Source: Streptomyces bobili (GTDB taxonomy: Bacteria > Actinomycetota > Actinomycetes > Streptomycetales > Streptomycetaceae). Taken from it: 35,482 bases of DNA. The stretch is from positions 1 to 35,482 of the forward strand of contig NZ_MUBA01000178.1 in assembly GCF_002154575.1 (NCBI RefSeq). Reading direction: 5' to 3'. The notes beneath the pieces were generated by a model. The model saw nothing but the letters and a program-made list of their open reading frames with translations, was not told the origin of the DNA and searched no databases. A program made the translations under genes and the position numbers. This document shows, piece after piece, positions 24,311-34,201 of the stretch. Within the stretch, counting starts at the first letter, position 1; each line of letters starts with the position of its first letter.

Positions 24311-25117
24311 TCAGCCGTTCAGGGCGCGCCGATGATCACGCGGCCCGGTGCCGTACGCGGTGGGTGTCCTGTCGTGCCCCGAGTTCAGGGACGGACCGGT
24401 GGAGCAGTCCCAGGTGCTCCAGGTCCGGCCCCCGGGCACGACAGTCCGCGGTCGTCGAAACACGTCATGATCTGGTCGTCGAATCCGGGTGAACGGCTGT
24501 TCTCGCCGATCTCCCCTGCCACCGGCGGAACCCGGGCGGCGACGGGGGCGAGTGTGAGGTTCCGACAGCGTTCGTCGGAGAAGGGATCCTGTATCCCGGC
24601 GACCAGCCGGGACGCCGGAGCGCGGCGCCTGTCCGGCATCGGTTTCCGGCATGGGTTTGCGGCATCGGACTGCGGCAGTCGGCGTGCACGTCGGAGCGGT
24701 CGGCCGACCGGCCCGTGTACTGGCCTTGCGTCCGGTGCGGTTCGACGATCGGCGTCATGCCGTGCGCCTCGACACGTGCCACCGGCCGACGTCGACGTCG
24801 CACGTTGTGCCGTTGTGGCTGTGGCTCTCGTTCGTCGCGACGACGGTCGTACCGGACCGGGACCACGTGCGTTCCAGCCCTGCGTGACCTTCTGCCCGTC
24901 GGTGAAGTCGAAAGTCAGGCGCCGGCCACTCATGGCGGCCGTGTGGTCGGTGACCTTCACGGCCACCGGAAAGCCGGCGTACCCCGGCACGGTGACGAAG
25001 TGCTCCACCGTGCGGACGGGTCCGGCTCCGTGCGCCGTCATGACCGGCAGGGTCGCCCAGGGCGAGGGCGAACGTGCCGGTGACGGCTAAAAGTACTGAA
25101 CGCGGGGGGTGTCGCAT
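24311..25117 (-). pseudogene. Decayed secreted GH5 endoglucanase with CBM2 (frameshifts plus internal deletion)
   Basis: A remnant of a fourth cellulase. ATG at 25117 has AAGGAG 7 bases upstream and begins a signal peptide (MRHPPRSVLLAVTGTFALALG, including a TTA codon). The reading then shifts to another frame for CBM2 sequence (VRTVEHFVTVPGYAGF, DFTDGQKVTQGWNA) and back for WSRSGTTVVATNESHSHNG. A third frame holds TQGQYTGRSADRSDVH, which resembles a CBM2 end. Only the last part of a GH5 domain remains: VPPVAGEIGENSRSPGFDD with the nucleophile Glu motif, then in yet another frame TWSTWDCSTGPSLNS and TPTAYGTG. The first ~200 catalytic residues are gone. The product cannot be an active enzyme. 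The promoter region with its CebR-type box is intact. Confidence 0.8.
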
Positions 25118-25160
25118 GAGCGACTCCTTACAGCTCGGGCGCGTCGGTACGGACGCGTCG

Positions 25161-25189
25161 ACTGATGGAACCGCTCCCACTGGTGTCAA
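25161..25189 (-). promoter_or_regulatory. CebR-type operator and promoter of the GH5 remnant (and perhaps GH6)
   Basis: TGGAACCGCTCCCA (25166-25179) matches the CebR box TGGGAGCGCTCCCA at 12 of 14 positions. On the minus strand a perfect TTGACA -35 (25184-25189) precedes it, and ATCAGT (25161-25166), 17 bases on, could be a weak -10. The operator then lies in the spacer, where the cellobiose/cellotriose-responsive repressor CebR (LacI family) would block polymerase. Confidence 0.7.
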
Positions 25190-25280
25190 CGAAGCTAGCG
25201 CCAAGTGTCGGCAAAGAACAGAGGAGGCGCTGACTTTCCCTCAGCAACGTGTGTCGAATCTTTTCGACTCTTCAAGCACC

Positions 25281-25322
25281 TTGACCGCTCACACCCCCGT
25301 CCCCACTATGGGAGCGCTCCCA
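25281..25322 (+). promoter_or_regulatory. Promoter and perfect CebR operator of the GH48 gene
   Basis: TTGACC (25281-25286) and CACTAT (25304-25309) are spaced by 17 bases. The exact 14-bp palindrome TGGGAGCGCTCCCA (25309-25322) starts at the last base of the -10, over the expected transcription start. This is the published CebR consensus. It implies repression without cellulose and induction by cello-oligosaccharides. Confidence 0.85.
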
Positions 25323-25381
25323 CTGGTTCAAGGCTTGTTGCTCCTCCCCCCTTCTCCGAGCCGCAAGGAGGAACCAGCACC

Positions 25382-28297
25382 ATGGATCCCTCACGCAGAC
25401 GCCGCAGGGCGCGGCGACTGTGGACCGCCGCTCTGGCGGCCCTCGCGCTCCCCCTGGCCACACTGAGTACGCTCACAACTTCCGCCCAGGCTGCGGCACT
25501 TCAGTGCAGCGTGGACTACAAGACGAACGACTGGGGCTCCGGCTTCACCGCCGATCTGACCCTCACCAACCGTGGCACGGACCCGATCAGCGGCTGGACC
25601 CTGGCGTACGCCTACGCGGGGGACCAGAAGCTGTCGAACGGCTGGAACGGCAGCTGGTCGCAGTCGGGCAAGCAGATCACGGTGACCAACGCCTCGTACA
25701 ACGGGACGATCGCCGCCGGCGCGGCGGTCAGCACCGGGGCGCAGTTCACCTACAGCGGCAGCAACGCCGCTCCCGCGAGTTTCTCCGTCAACGGCACGCC
25801 CTGCACCGGCGCCCACCAGCCGCCGATCACGGTGCTGACCAGCCCCACCGCGGGCGCGGTCTACACCCAGGGTGACGCGGTGCCGCTCGCGGCCACCTCG
25901 GCGGCTGCCGACGGCGCGACCGTCTCCAAGGTCGAGTTCTACGACGACACGGCCCTGCTGGGCACCGACACCAGCGCGCCCTACTCACTGTCCGCCTCCG
26001 GGTTGACCGTGGGCAGTCACTCTCTGGTCGCGAAGGCCTACGACAGTCTGGGCGCCTCCGCATCGTCCACGCCGGTCGGCATCACGGTCGCCTCGGGACC
26101 GGCCCTGGTGGCCTCCACCACCCAGCTGGCCGTCCAGCAGGGCAAGACGGGAACGTACGAGATACGGCTCTCCACGCAACCGTCGGCCAACGTGACCGTG
26201 ACGACCGCCCGGACGAGCGGCAACACGGGACTCACGGTGACCGGCGGCGCGAGCCTGACGTTCACGCCGTCGAACTGGAACACCGCACAGCGGGTGACCA
26301 TCACGGGCAACAGCTCCGGCACGGGCGCGGCGACCTTCGAGTCGTCGGCGACCGGGCACGCCAAGGCCTCGGTGACGGCCACCCAGATCGCCGCGACGAA
26401 GGCGTACGACGCGCGCTTCCTGGAGCTGTACGGCAAGATCACCAACCCGGCGAACGGCTACTTCTCGCCCGAGGGGATCCCGTACCACTCGGTGGAGACG
26501 CTGATCGTCGAGGCCCCGGACCACGGGCACGAGACCACGTCGGAGGCCTACAGCTATCTGCTCTGGCTGCAGGCGATGTACGGCAAGGTCACGGGCGACT
26601 GGACCAAGTTCAACGGCGCCTGGGAGATCATGGAGAAGTACATGATCCCCACCCACGCCGACCAGCCGACCAACTCCTTCTACAACGCCTCCAAACCGGC
26701 GACGTACGCGCCGGAACTGGACACGCCCAACGAGTATCCGGCGAAGCTGGACGCCGCCGTGTCGGTGGGACCGGATCCGATCGCCGGTGAGCTGAAGACC
26801 GCGTACGGCACGGACGACGTCTACGCCATGCACTGGCTCCAGGACGTCGACAACGTGTACGGCTACGGCAACTCCCCCGGGAAGTGCCAGGCCGGCCCGT
26901 CCGACACCGGCCCGTCGTACATCAACACCTTCCAGCGCGGTGCGCAGGAATCGGTGTGGGAGACAGTGCCGCAGCCGACCTGCGACAACTTCACGTACGG
27001 CGGCAGGAACGGTTACCTGGACCTGTTCACCGGTGACGCCTCCTACGCCAAGCAGTGGAAGTTCACCAACGCCCCGGACGCCGACGCGCGGGCCGTGCAG
27101 GCCGCGTACTGGGCGGACATCTGGGCGGAGCAGCAGGGCAAGGGCAGCCAGGTCTCGGCCACCCTCGCCAAGGCGGCCAAGATGGGCGACTACCTGCGCT
27201 ACGCGATGTACGACAAGTACTTCAAGAAGGTCGGCAACTGCGTCGGTCCGTCGGCCTGCCCCGCGGGCACCGGCAAGGACTCCTCGCACTACCTGCTGTC
27301 CTGGTACTACGCGTGGGGCGGCGCCACCGACACCAGTGCCGGCTGGGCCTGGCGCATCGGATCCAGTCACGCGCACGGCGGCTACCAGAACCCCCTGGCC
27401 GCCTACGCGCTCAGCAGTTACGCCGACCTGAAGCCCAAGTCGGCCACGGGACAGGCGGACTGGGCCAAGTCGCTGGACCGTCAGCTGGAGTTCTACCGCT
27501 GGCTCCAGTCCAGTGAGGGCGCCATCGCGGGCGGGGCGACGAACAGCTGGGCGGGCCGCTACGCGACTCCCCCGGCCGGGAAGTCGACCTTCTACGGCAT
27601 GTACTACGACCAGCAGCCCGTCTACCACGACCCGCCGTCCAACCAGTGGTTCGGCTTCCAGGCGTGGTCGATGGAGCGGGTGGCCGAGTACTACCAGCAG
27701 ACGGGTGACGCCGACGCCAAGGTCGTCCTGGACAAGTGGGTCGACTGGGCCCTGTCCAAGACCACGGTCAACCCGGACGGTTCCTTCCTCATCCCCTCCA
27801 CCCTCCAGTGGTCGGGCCAGCCCGACACCTGGAACGCGTCGAGTCCCGGTGGCAACACCGGACTTCACGTCACCGTCGCCGACTACACCAACGACGTCGG
27901 GGTGGCCGCCGCCTACGCCAGGACTCTGACGTACTACGCCGCCAAGTCCGGTGACGCGGAGGCGAAGGCGACGGCGAAGGCGCTGCTGGACGGCATGTGG
28001 ACCAACAACCAGGACGCCCTCGGCATCGCGGTCCCCGAGACCCGCGCCGACTACAACCGCTTCGACGACGGCGTGTACGTCCCGAGCGGCTGGACCGGCA
28101 CGATGCCGAACGGCGACCCGATCAGCGCCTCCTCGACCTTCGACTCGATCAGGTCCTTCTACGAGGACGACCCGTCCTGGTCGAAGATCGAGAGCTACCT
28201 CGCGGGCGGAGCCGCGCCCGTGTTCACGTACCACCGGTTCTGGGCCCAGGCGGACATCGCCATGGCCATGGGCTCGTACGCGGAGCTTCTCGAATAG
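25382..28297 (+). CDS. Secreted GH48 cellulase with N-terminal CBM2 and Ig-like modules
   Basis: A 971-residue processive cellulase, one of the main enzymes for crystalline cellulose in actinomycetes. It has a signal peptide with a very basic start ([11 protein letters not shown]), probably cleaved after about residue 37, and a CBM2 (about 41-137). An Ig-like module follows (about 145-235, [18 protein letters not shown] ... [13 protein letters not shown]), then a second beta-sandwich module (240-335) and the GH48 domain (about 340-971). The probable catalytic acid is Glu384 in [13 protein letters not shown]. The start has a near-perfect AAGGAGGA 9 bases upstream. A CebR box overlaps its promoter. 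It works with the GH6 enzyme in exo-exo synergy. Confidence 0.96.
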   Translation: MDPSRRRRRARRLWTAALAALALPLATLSTLTTSAQAAALQCSVDYKTNDWGSGFTADLTLTNRGTDPISGWTLAYAYAGDQKLSNGWNGSWSQSGKQITVTNASYNGTIAAGAAVSTGAQFTYSGSNAAPASFSVNGTPCTGAHQPPITVLTSPTAGAVYTQGDAVPLAATSAAADGATVSKVEFYDDTALLGTDTSAPYSLSASGLTVGSHSLVAKAYDSLGASASSTPVGITVASGPALVASTTQLAVQQGKTGTYEIRLSTQPSANVTVTTARTSGNTGLTVTGGASLTFTPSNWNTAQRVTITGNSSGTGAATFESSATGHAKASVTATQIAATKAYDARFLELYGKITNPANGYFSPEGIPYHSVETLIVEAPDHGHETTSEAYSYLLWLQAMYGKVTGDWTKFNGAWEIMEKYMIPTHADQPTNSFYNASKPATYAPELDTPNEYPAKLDAAVSVGPDPIAGELKTAYGTDDVYAMHWLQDVDNVYGYGNSPGKCQAGPSDTGPSYINTFQRGAQESVWETVPQPTCDNFTYGGRNGYLDLFTGDASYAKQWKFTNAPDADARAVQAAYWADIWAEQQGKGSQVSATLAKAAKMGDYLRYAMYDKYFKKVGNCVGPSACPAGTGKDSSHYLLSWYYAWGGATDTSAGWAWRIGSSHAHGGYQNPLAAYALSSYADLKPKSATGQADWAKSLDRQLEFYRWLQSSEGAIAGGATNSWAGRYATPPAGKSTFYGMYYDQQPVYHDPPSNQWFGFQAWSMERVAEYYQQTGDADAKVVLDKWVDWALSKTTVNPDGSFLIPSTLQWSGQPDTWNASSPGGNTGLHVTVADYTNDVGVAAAYARTLTYYAAKSGDAEAKATAKALLDGMWTNNQDALGIAVPETRADYNRFDDGVYVPSGWTGTMPNGDPISASSTFDSIRSFYEDDPSWSKIESYLAGGAAPVFTYHRFWAQADIAMAMGSYAELLE

Positions 28298-28307
28298 GTC
28301 CCCGCCA

Positions 28308-28409
28308 GGGCCTCACGTCCGGATCAGGCCCGGCCCGATCCGGACGTGAGGCCCGAAGGCTCCGCGTACCGCGCCGGGCGGTCCCCACCCGCACAGGGGG
28401 ACCGCCCGG
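28308..28409 (+). terminator. Two tandem hairpins after the GH48 gene
   Basis: GGGCCTCACGTCCGGATC (28308-28325) pairs perfectly over 18 bp with 28337-28354 and begins 11 bases past the stop codon. A second 13-bp stem, CCGGGCGGTCCCC (28374-28386) / 28397-28409, follows. This should separate GH48 from GH74 transcription, at least in part. Confidence 0.8.
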
Positions 28410-28477
28410 TCGTCGCACCTCCCGCACGACGACCCCTCATCTGGGCTCACATGGCTTCGCGAGGAAGGACCCCCACC

Positions 28478-31144
28478 GTGCGAAGAACCCGCATCCTCAC
28501 GGCCGCGCTGGCACTCGCGGCCGGCCTGCTCGCCGGCACCCCGCCCGCACTGGCCGCCGACGGCGCTCCCCCCACCACGACCCTGGCGGCGGAGTCGTAC
28601 TCCTGGAAGAACGCCCGGATCGACGGCGGCGGTTTCGTCCCGGGCATCGTCTTCAACCGCAAGGAGAAGGACCTCGCCTACGCCCGCACCGACATCGGCG
28701 GCGCCTACCGCTGGCAGCAGAACAGCAAGACCTGGACGCCGCTGCTGGACTCGGTCGGCTGGGCGAACTGGGGGCACACGGGCGTGGTGAGCCTGGCCTC
28801 CGACTCCGTCGACCCGGACAAGGTGTACGCGGCCGTCGGCACGTACACCAACAGCTGGGATCCGGGGAACGGGGCCGTCATGCGCTCCGCGGACCGCGGC
28901 GCGAGCTGGCTGAAGGCGGGTCTGCCGTTCAAGCTGGGCGGGAACATGCCCGGCCGGGGCATGGGTGAGCGGCTCGCCGTCGACCCGAACCGGGGCAGCG
29001 TGCTGTACCTGGGCGCGCCGAGCGGCAAGGGGCTGTGGCGGTCGACGGACTCGGGGGTGACCTGGTCACAGGTGGCCAACTTCCCCAACGTGGGCAACTA
29101 CGTGCAGGATCCGAGCGACACGAGCGGCTACTCCTCCGACAACCAGGGCATCGTCTGGGTCACCTTCGACGAGTCCACGGGCACCTCGGGCAACGCGACG
29201 AAGACGATCTACGTCGGTGTCGCGGACACCGCCAACGCGGTGTACCGCTCGACGGACGCCGGCGCGACCTGGTCGCGGGTGGCCGGACAGCCGACGGGAC
29301 AACTCGCGCACAAGGGTGTACTGGATACCGTCAACGGCCAGCTGTACATCGCATACAGCGACAAGGGCGGCCCGTACGACGGCGGGAAAGGCCGGCTGTA
29401 CCGGTACGCGACGGCCACCGGCACCTGGACCGACATCAGCCCGGTGGCCGAGGCCGACACCTACTACGGCTTCAGCGGTCTGACGCTCGACCGGCAGCGT
29501 CCCGGCACGGTGATGGCGACGGCCTACAGCTCCTGGTGGCCAGACACCCAGATCTTCCGCTCCACGGACAGCGGCGGCACCTGGACGAAGGCCTGGGACT
29601 ACTCCTCGTATCCCACCCGCCAGAACCGCTACACCATGGACGTCTCCTCCTCCCCCTGGCTGACCTGGGGCGCGAACCCGTCGCCGCCCGAGCAGTCGCC
29701 GAAACTGGGCTGGATGACGGAGTCGCTGGAGATCGACCCGTTCGACTCGAACCGGATGATGTACGGCACGGGCGCGACGGTCTACGGCACGGAGAACCTC
29801 ACCCAGTGGGACTCCGGCGGCCAGTTCACCATCAAGCCGATGGTGCAGGGCCTGGAGGAGACCGCGGTCCTGGACCTGGCCTCTCCGCCGTCCGGTGCCC
29901 CGCTGCTCAGCGCCCTCGGTGACATCGGCGGCTTCCGGCACACGGATCTGACCAAGGTCCCGTCGATGATGTTCAGTTCGCCGAACTTCACCACGACGAC
30001 GAGCCTGGACTTCGCGGAGGCCGTCCCGAACACGGTGGTGCGGACCGGGAATCTCGACTCGGGCCCGCATGTGGCGTTCTCGACGGACAACGGCGCCAAC
30101 TGGTTCGCGGGCACCGATCCCTCGGGGGTGAGCGGCGGCGGGACGGTGGCCGCGGCGGCGGACGGCAGCCGCTTCGTGTGGAGTCCGGCGGGCGCGGGCG
30201 TGCACCACACGACGGGCTTCGGCACCTCCTGGTCGGCGTCGAGCGGCATCCCGGCCGGCGCGATCGTGGAATCCGACCGCGTCGATGCCAAGACGTTCTA
30301 CGGGTTCAAGTCGGGCAAGTTCTACGTCAGTTCGGACGGCGGCGCGACCTTCACCGCCTCCCCGGCGACCGGTCTGCCCAGCGGGGACAGCGTGCGGTTC
30401 AAGGCGCTGCCGGGCGCGAAGGGCGACATCTGGCTGGCCGGCGGGGCGAGCGACGGGGCCTACGGGCTGTGGCACTCCACGGACGGCGGCGCGAGCTTCA
30501 CCAAGCTGTCGAACGTCGAGCAGGCCGACACGATCGGCTTCGGCAAGGCGGCCCCCGGCGCCTCGTACCAGACGCTGTACACCAGCGCGCAGATCGCCGG
30601 AGTGCGGGGCATCTTCCGTTCCACGGACAAGGGCGTGACCTGGACGCGGATCAACGACGACGCCCACCAGTGGGGTTGGACCGGCGACGCGATCACGGGT
30701 GACCCGCGGGTCTACGGCCGGGTGTACGTCTCGACGAACGGCCGGGGCGTGATCTACGGCGACACCTCGGACCCCGGAGGCGGGGGTGGCGGTGGCGGTG
30801 GCGGTACGGACCCGACGCCGACGGGCGCCTGCGCGGTGACGTACACGATCACCAACCAGTGGTCCGGCGGCTTCCAGGCAGACGTGAAACTCGCCAACAC
30901 GGGGACGAGCGCCTGGTCGGGATGGTCGCTGAACTGGGCCTTCGCCAACGGTCAGACGGTGTCCCAGCTGTGGAACGCCGAGCACACCCAGTCGGGAGCC
31001 ACGGTGACCGCCAGGAACATCGGCTGGAACGGCAACGTGGCGGCGGGCTCCTCGGTGAGCTTCGGCTTCACGGGCGACTGGTCGGGCACCAACGCGAAAC
31101 CGGCCGCGTTCAAACTCGGTGATCAGAGCTGTGCGGTGAACTGA
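28478..31144 (+). CDS. Secreted GH74 xyloglucanase with C-terminal CBM2
   Basis: An 888-residue secreted enzyme that cleaves xyloglucan. It has a signal peptide (1-27, ending ALAADG), two seven-bladed beta-propellers made of BNR/sortilin-like repeats (many S-D-G-G-x-T-W motifs), a poly-Gly linker (about residues 768-780) and a CBM2 (about 785-888). The catalytic acids are probably Asp72 (RTDIGGAYRW) and Asp482 (LGDIGGFRHTD). GTG at 28478 is chosen because GAGGAAGGA lies just upstream and the signal peptide then has a normal length; ATG at 28451 would add nine residues. No CebR box precedes it, so it may rely on readthrough from GH48 or on another regulator. Confidence 0.94.
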   Translation: MRRTRILTAALALAAGLLAGTPPALAADGAPPTTTLAAESYSWKNARIDGGGFVPGIVFNRKEKDLAYARTDIGGAYRWQQNSKTWTPLLDSVGWANWGHTGVVSLASDSVDPDKVYAAVGTYTNSWDPGNGAVMRSADRGASWLKAGLPFKLGGNMPGRGMGERLAVDPNRGSVLYLGAPSGKGLWRSTDSGVTWSQVANFPNVGNYVQDPSDTSGYSSDNQGIVWVTFDESTGTSGNATKTIYVGVADTANAVYRSTDAGATWSRVAGQPTGQLAHKGVLDTVNGQLYIAYSDKGGPYDGGKGRLYRYATATGTWTDISPVAEADTYYGFSGLTLDRQRPGTVMATAYSSWWPDTQIFRSTDSGGTWTKAWDYSSYPTRQNRYTMDVSSSPWLTWGANPSPPEQSPKLGWMTESLEIDPFDSNRMMYGTGATVYGTENLTQWDSGGQFTIKPMVQGLEETAVLDLASPPSGAPLLSALGDIGGFRHTDLTKVPSMMFSSPNFTTTTSLDFAEAVPNTVVRTGNLDSGPHVAFSTDNGANWFAGTDPSGVSGGGTVAAAADGSRFVWSPAGAGVHHTTGFGTSWSASSGIPAGAIVESDRVDAKTFYGFKSGKFYVSSDGGATFTASPATGLPSGDSVRFKALPGAKGDIWLAGGASDGAYGLWHSTDGGASFTKLSNVEQADTIGFGKAAPGASYQTLYTSAQIAGVRGIFRSTDKGVTWTRINDDAHQWGWTGDAITGDPRVYGRVYVSTNGRGVIYGDTSDPGGGGGGGGGGTDPTPTGACAVTYTITNQWSGGFQADVKLANTGTSAWSGWSLNWAFANGQTVSQLWNAEHTQSGATVTARNIGWNGNVAAGSSVSFGFTGDWSGTNAKPAAFKLGDQSCAVN

Positions 31145-31173
31145 GCCGCCACCGGGAGGACCCTGGACCCGTG

Positions 31174-31201
31174 GGGCGCGTGCCGCGACCGGCACGCGCC
31201 C
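31174..31201. terminator. Bidirectional terminator between GH74 and PL11 genes
   Basis: GGGCGCGTGCCG (31174-31185) and CGGCACGCGCCC (31190-31201) form a perfect 12-bp stem with a CGAC tetraloop, placed between two convergent genes. Confidence 0.8.
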
Positions 31202-31216
31202 TTCGCGCGGAAGGGG

Positions 31217-33154
31217 TCAGGGCGTGTAGACCGTCGGCCGGGGTGCCGTCGCCATGCCGTTGCCGATGAAGAAGCTCGGGTGGGGCGGCTGGTTGTAGGC
31301 GGTGTTCTGCCAGGCCAGGGCCGTACGGTACTGGGTGTCGTGCAGCAGGGTGGTGATCTTCGTGCCGGTCTCGACCGGCGTGGAGTAGATGCGCAGGGCC
31401 GTGTTGTTCGAGGTCGGCCAGACGACCTCCTCACGCCAGTCGCCGAGGATGTCCCCGGACAGGGACGGCGTGGACTTGGTGCCGTTGTTGGAGTGGACCC
31501 CGGAGGCGGTCAGCAGGCGGGTGTCGCCGGAGGTGCCGTACTTGTCGATACGGGTGCCGTCGAGGAGTTCGCGGACGGGGTCGCCGTCCCACCAGGTGAC
31601 GAAGTTGATGCTGGACGGCTCGCGGCCGAGGGAGGCGCCGGTCGCCGAGCGCAGGGTGGTGTCGGAGGCGGACCAGGCCTCGGCGCCCGCGCTGCCGGCG
31701 TAGATGTCGGCGGCGACGCCTCGGCCGTTGTCCGCGCCGGACGCCGTCTGCCACAGGATCTGGCCGGTGCGTGCGTCCGCCATCCAGGAGCCGGGCTTGC
31801 TGGTGTCCTCGGAGACCTTGAAGTACTCCAGTCCGGCCCGCGACGGCACGAGGTCACCGAGGTGGCCCGCGTCACCGTGGCCGAGCTTGGTGGTCCACAG
31901 GCCGTTGCCGTTGTCGTCGACGGTCATCGCGCCGTACACGATCTCGTCCTTGCCGTCGGCGTCCACGTCGGCCACGGACAGCGAGTGGTTGCCCTGACCG
32001 TCGTAACCCTTCCCGGAGTTGGTGGAGGAGCTGGTGTCGAAGGTCCAGCGGCGGGTGAAGGCGCCGTTCCGCCAGTCCCAGGCCGCGATCACCGTACGGG
32101 TGTAGTAGCCGCGCGCCATGACGAGCGACGGGCGGGTGCCGTCCAGGTAGGCGGTGCCGGCGAGGAAGCGGTCGACGCGGTTGCCGTAGGAGTCGCCCCA
32201 GGAGGAGACGGTGCCGCGGGCCGGTACGTAGTCGACCGTGCCCATCGCCTTGCCGGTCTGCCCGTTGAACATGGTGAGGAACTCGGGGCCGGCCAGGACG
32301 TAACCGCTGGAGTTGCGGTGGTCGGCACTGGAGCTGCCGATGACCGCGCCGGTGCCGTCCCTGGTGCCGTCGGCCGTCTTCATGGCGACCTCGGCCTTGC
32401 CGTCGCCGTCGTAGTCGTACACCTGGAACTGCGTGTAGTGGGCGCCGGAGCGGATGTTGCGGCCCAGGTCGACGCGCCACAGGCGGGTGCCGTCGAGCTT
32501 GACGGCGTCGACGACCGTGTTGCCGGTGTAGCCGGACTGGGAGTTGTCCTTGGCGTTCGTCGGATACCACTTGAGGACGAACTCGAGCGCGCCGTCGCCG
32601 TCGAGGTCACCGACGGAGACGTCGTTCGCCTCGTAGGTGTAGGCCACGCCGTCGGGGGTGGTGCCGCCGGCGGGCGGGGTGATCGGTACGTCCTTGTAGC
32701 CGGTGCGCAGTTGGACCGCGTGGACCGAGTCGGCCTGTTCGGCACCGCCGACGACCGCGCGGACCGTGTAGTCGGCCTGGGCCGGGGCGCCGGAGTGGAA
32801 GAAGTTCGTGGAGCCGCTGACCGGGGTCGAGTTGACCTTGGTCCCGGCCCGGTAGACGTTGAAGGACACGTCGTTCGGGTCGGTGCCGAGCCAGCGCCAG
32901 CTGACCAGGTTGCCGCTGTCCGTGTGCACGCTGACGACTCCGCGGTCGAGCCTCTCGACCTGGCGGGCGGTGGCCGCTTCGGCGCTGTCCGTGGCCAGCG
33001 TGGTGAGTCCGGCGCCGACGAGCGCCGTCACCGCGACCGAGGCGGCGAGGACGGCGGTGCGGCGGCGTCTGCGGTGCGCGGGCGGACCCGGACGGTTCTG
33101 CGCGGGTGCGGGCGCGGGTTCGGGCGTGGGTGAGTGCGGGTGCGGGTGCTGCAC
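31217..33154 (-). CDS. Secreted PL11 rhamnogalacturonan lyase (YesW type)
   Basis: A 645-residue polysaccharide lyase that cuts the rhamnogalacturonan-I backbone of pectin by beta-elimination. It has an unusually long His/Pro-rich n-region (MQHPHPHSP...) before the hydrophobic signal segment (33-55), with cleavage probably after about residue 60. A fibronectin-like start (VERLDRGVVSVHTDSGNLVSWRWLGTDP) is followed by an eight-bladed propeller with calcium-type loops DLDGDGALEF, DYDGDGKAEV and DVDADGKDEI. The GTG start has GGGAGG 8 bases upstream. It lies 39 bases downstream of the WYL regulator on the same strand and may be co-transcribed with it. It widens the island from cellulose and xyloglucan to pectin. 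Confidence 0.93.
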   Translation of the reverse strand: MQHPHPHSPTPEPAPAPAQNRPGPPAHRRRRRTAVLAASVAVTALVGAGLTTLATDSAEAATARQVERLDRGVVSVHTDSGNLVSWRWLGTDPNDVSFNVYRAGTKVNSTPVSGSTNFFHSGAPAQADYTVRAVVGGAEQADSVHAVQLRTGYKDVPITPPAGGTTPDGVAYTYEANDVSVGDLDGDGALEFVLKWYPTNAKDNSQSGYTGNTVVDAVKLDGTRLWRVDLGRNIRSGAHYTQFQVYDYDGDGKAEVAMKTADGTRDGTGAVIGSSSADHRNSSGYVLAGPEFLTMFNGQTGKAMGTVDYVPARGTVSSWGDSYGNRVDRFLAGTAYLDGTRPSLVMARGYYTRTVIAAWDWRNGAFTRRWTFDTSSSTNSGKGYDGQGNHSLSVADVDADGKDEIVYGAMTVDDNGNGLWTTKLGHGDAGHLGDLVPSRAGLEYFKVSEDTSKPGSWMADARTGQILWQTASGADNGRGVAADIYAGSAGAEAWSASDTTLRSATGASLGREPSSINFVTWWDGDPVRELLDGTRIDKYGTSGDTRLLTASGVHSNNGTKSTPSLSGDILGDWREEVVWPTSNNTALRIYSTPVETGTKITTLLHDTQYRTALAWQNTAYNQPPHPSFFIGNGMATAPRPTVYTP

Positions 33155-33193
33155 GTGACGTACCTCCCGAGAGGGCGGACGGGTTCCGCTCTC

Positions 33194-34201
33194 TCAGTTG
33201 CCGTCGGCGGGCCTGGGGTTGCCGGGGTCGTCGTACGGATTTCCGGCGGCGGCGCGGTAACGCTCGGCCAGCGTGGTCACGGTCCGGGCGAGGCGCGCCC
33301 GCAGTTCGGGCGGGCCGAGCACCTCCGCGCCCGCGCCGAGGCCCAGGAACTCGTCGTGCGCCCGCTCCACGGACTCGATGGGGACGGTGACCACGATCCA
33401 GCCGTCGGCGTCCGCCTCCGCGCCCTCCCCCACGGATTCCGCCACGGGTCTCGCGCGTGCCAGGGTCACGCCCGGTGCCAGCCGCACCACCGCCTCGGCG
33501 GTGTGGAGCCGCTCGTGGAAGTCGCGCTGGTACGCCGTCCAGTAGGCGGCCAGGTCGAAGTCGTCCGGGCGGACGAACCGCTCCCCGGAGACGGTGAGGC
33601 GGAGGATCTGGTCGACGCGGAACGTCCGCGGGCCGGGACCGGCGACGACGTACCAGCGGCCCGCCTTGAGGACGAGGCCGTACGGCTCCAGCCGGCGGTC
33701 CACGTCGGTGGGCGTACGCCATCGACGGTATGCGATATCCAGTACACGGTTGTTCCACACGGCGTCGGCGACCGCCGGCAGATACGGTGCCTCCTCCGCC
33801 CGCGCGTACCAGCCGGGCGCGTCCAGATGGAAGCGCCCGGCGACCCGGTCGGCGTGTGCGCGCAGTTGCTCCGGCAGCGCCGCCCGCACCTTCAGCTGGG
33901 CGGCGGCCAGCACCGCGCCGAGGCCGAGTTGTGCCGCGGGACCGGGCACGCCCGCCAGGAACAGCGCCTCCGCCTCCTCGGTGGTGAGCCCGGTCAGCCG
34001 GGTGCGGTACCCGTCGAGCAGCCGGTATCCACCCGCGTGCCCCGCGTCGCCGTACAGCGGGACGCCCGCCGCACCCAGGGCCTCGACGTCCCGGTAGACC
34101 GTGCGCACCGACACCTCCAGCTCCGCCGCGAGCTGGGCGGCGGTCATCCGGCCGCGGGTCTGGAGCAGCAGCAGGATCGAGACGAGTCGGCTGGACTTCA
34201 C
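33194..34201 (-). CDS. WYL-domain transcriptional regulator (YafY type)
   Basis: A 335-residue regulator. An HTH_11 winged helix (KSSRLVSILLLLQTRGRMTAAQLAAELEVSVRTVYRDVEAL) is followed by the WYL domain, with RRLEPYGLVLKAGRWYVVAGPG and the strand TFRVDQILRLTV. Such proteins sense an unknown ligand and often control a divergent neighbour. GTG at 34201 gives the usual N-terminus; GTG at 34207 adds two residues. Both start codons lie in the 11-bp inverted repeat at 34196-34222, so the protein probably represses its own gene. No ribosome site is seen, so the transcript may be leaderless. The PL11 gene follows after 39 bases. Confidence 0.9.
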   Translation of the reverse strand: MKSSRLVSILLLLQTRGRMTAAQLAAELEVSVRTVYRDVEALGAAGVPLYGDAGHAGGYRLLDGYRTRLTGLTTEEAEALFLAGVPGPAAQLGLGAVLAAAQLKVRAALPEQLRAHADRVAGRFHLDAPGWYARAEEAPYLPAVADAVWNNRVLDIAYRRWRTPTDVDRRLEPYGLVLKAGRWYVVAGPGPRTFRVDQILRLTVSGERFVRPDDFDLAAYWTAYQRDFHERLHTAEAVVRLAPGVTLARARPVAESVGEGAEADADGWIVVTVPIESVERAHDEFLGLGAGAEVLGPPELRARLARTVTTLAERYRAAAGNPYDDPGNPRPADGN

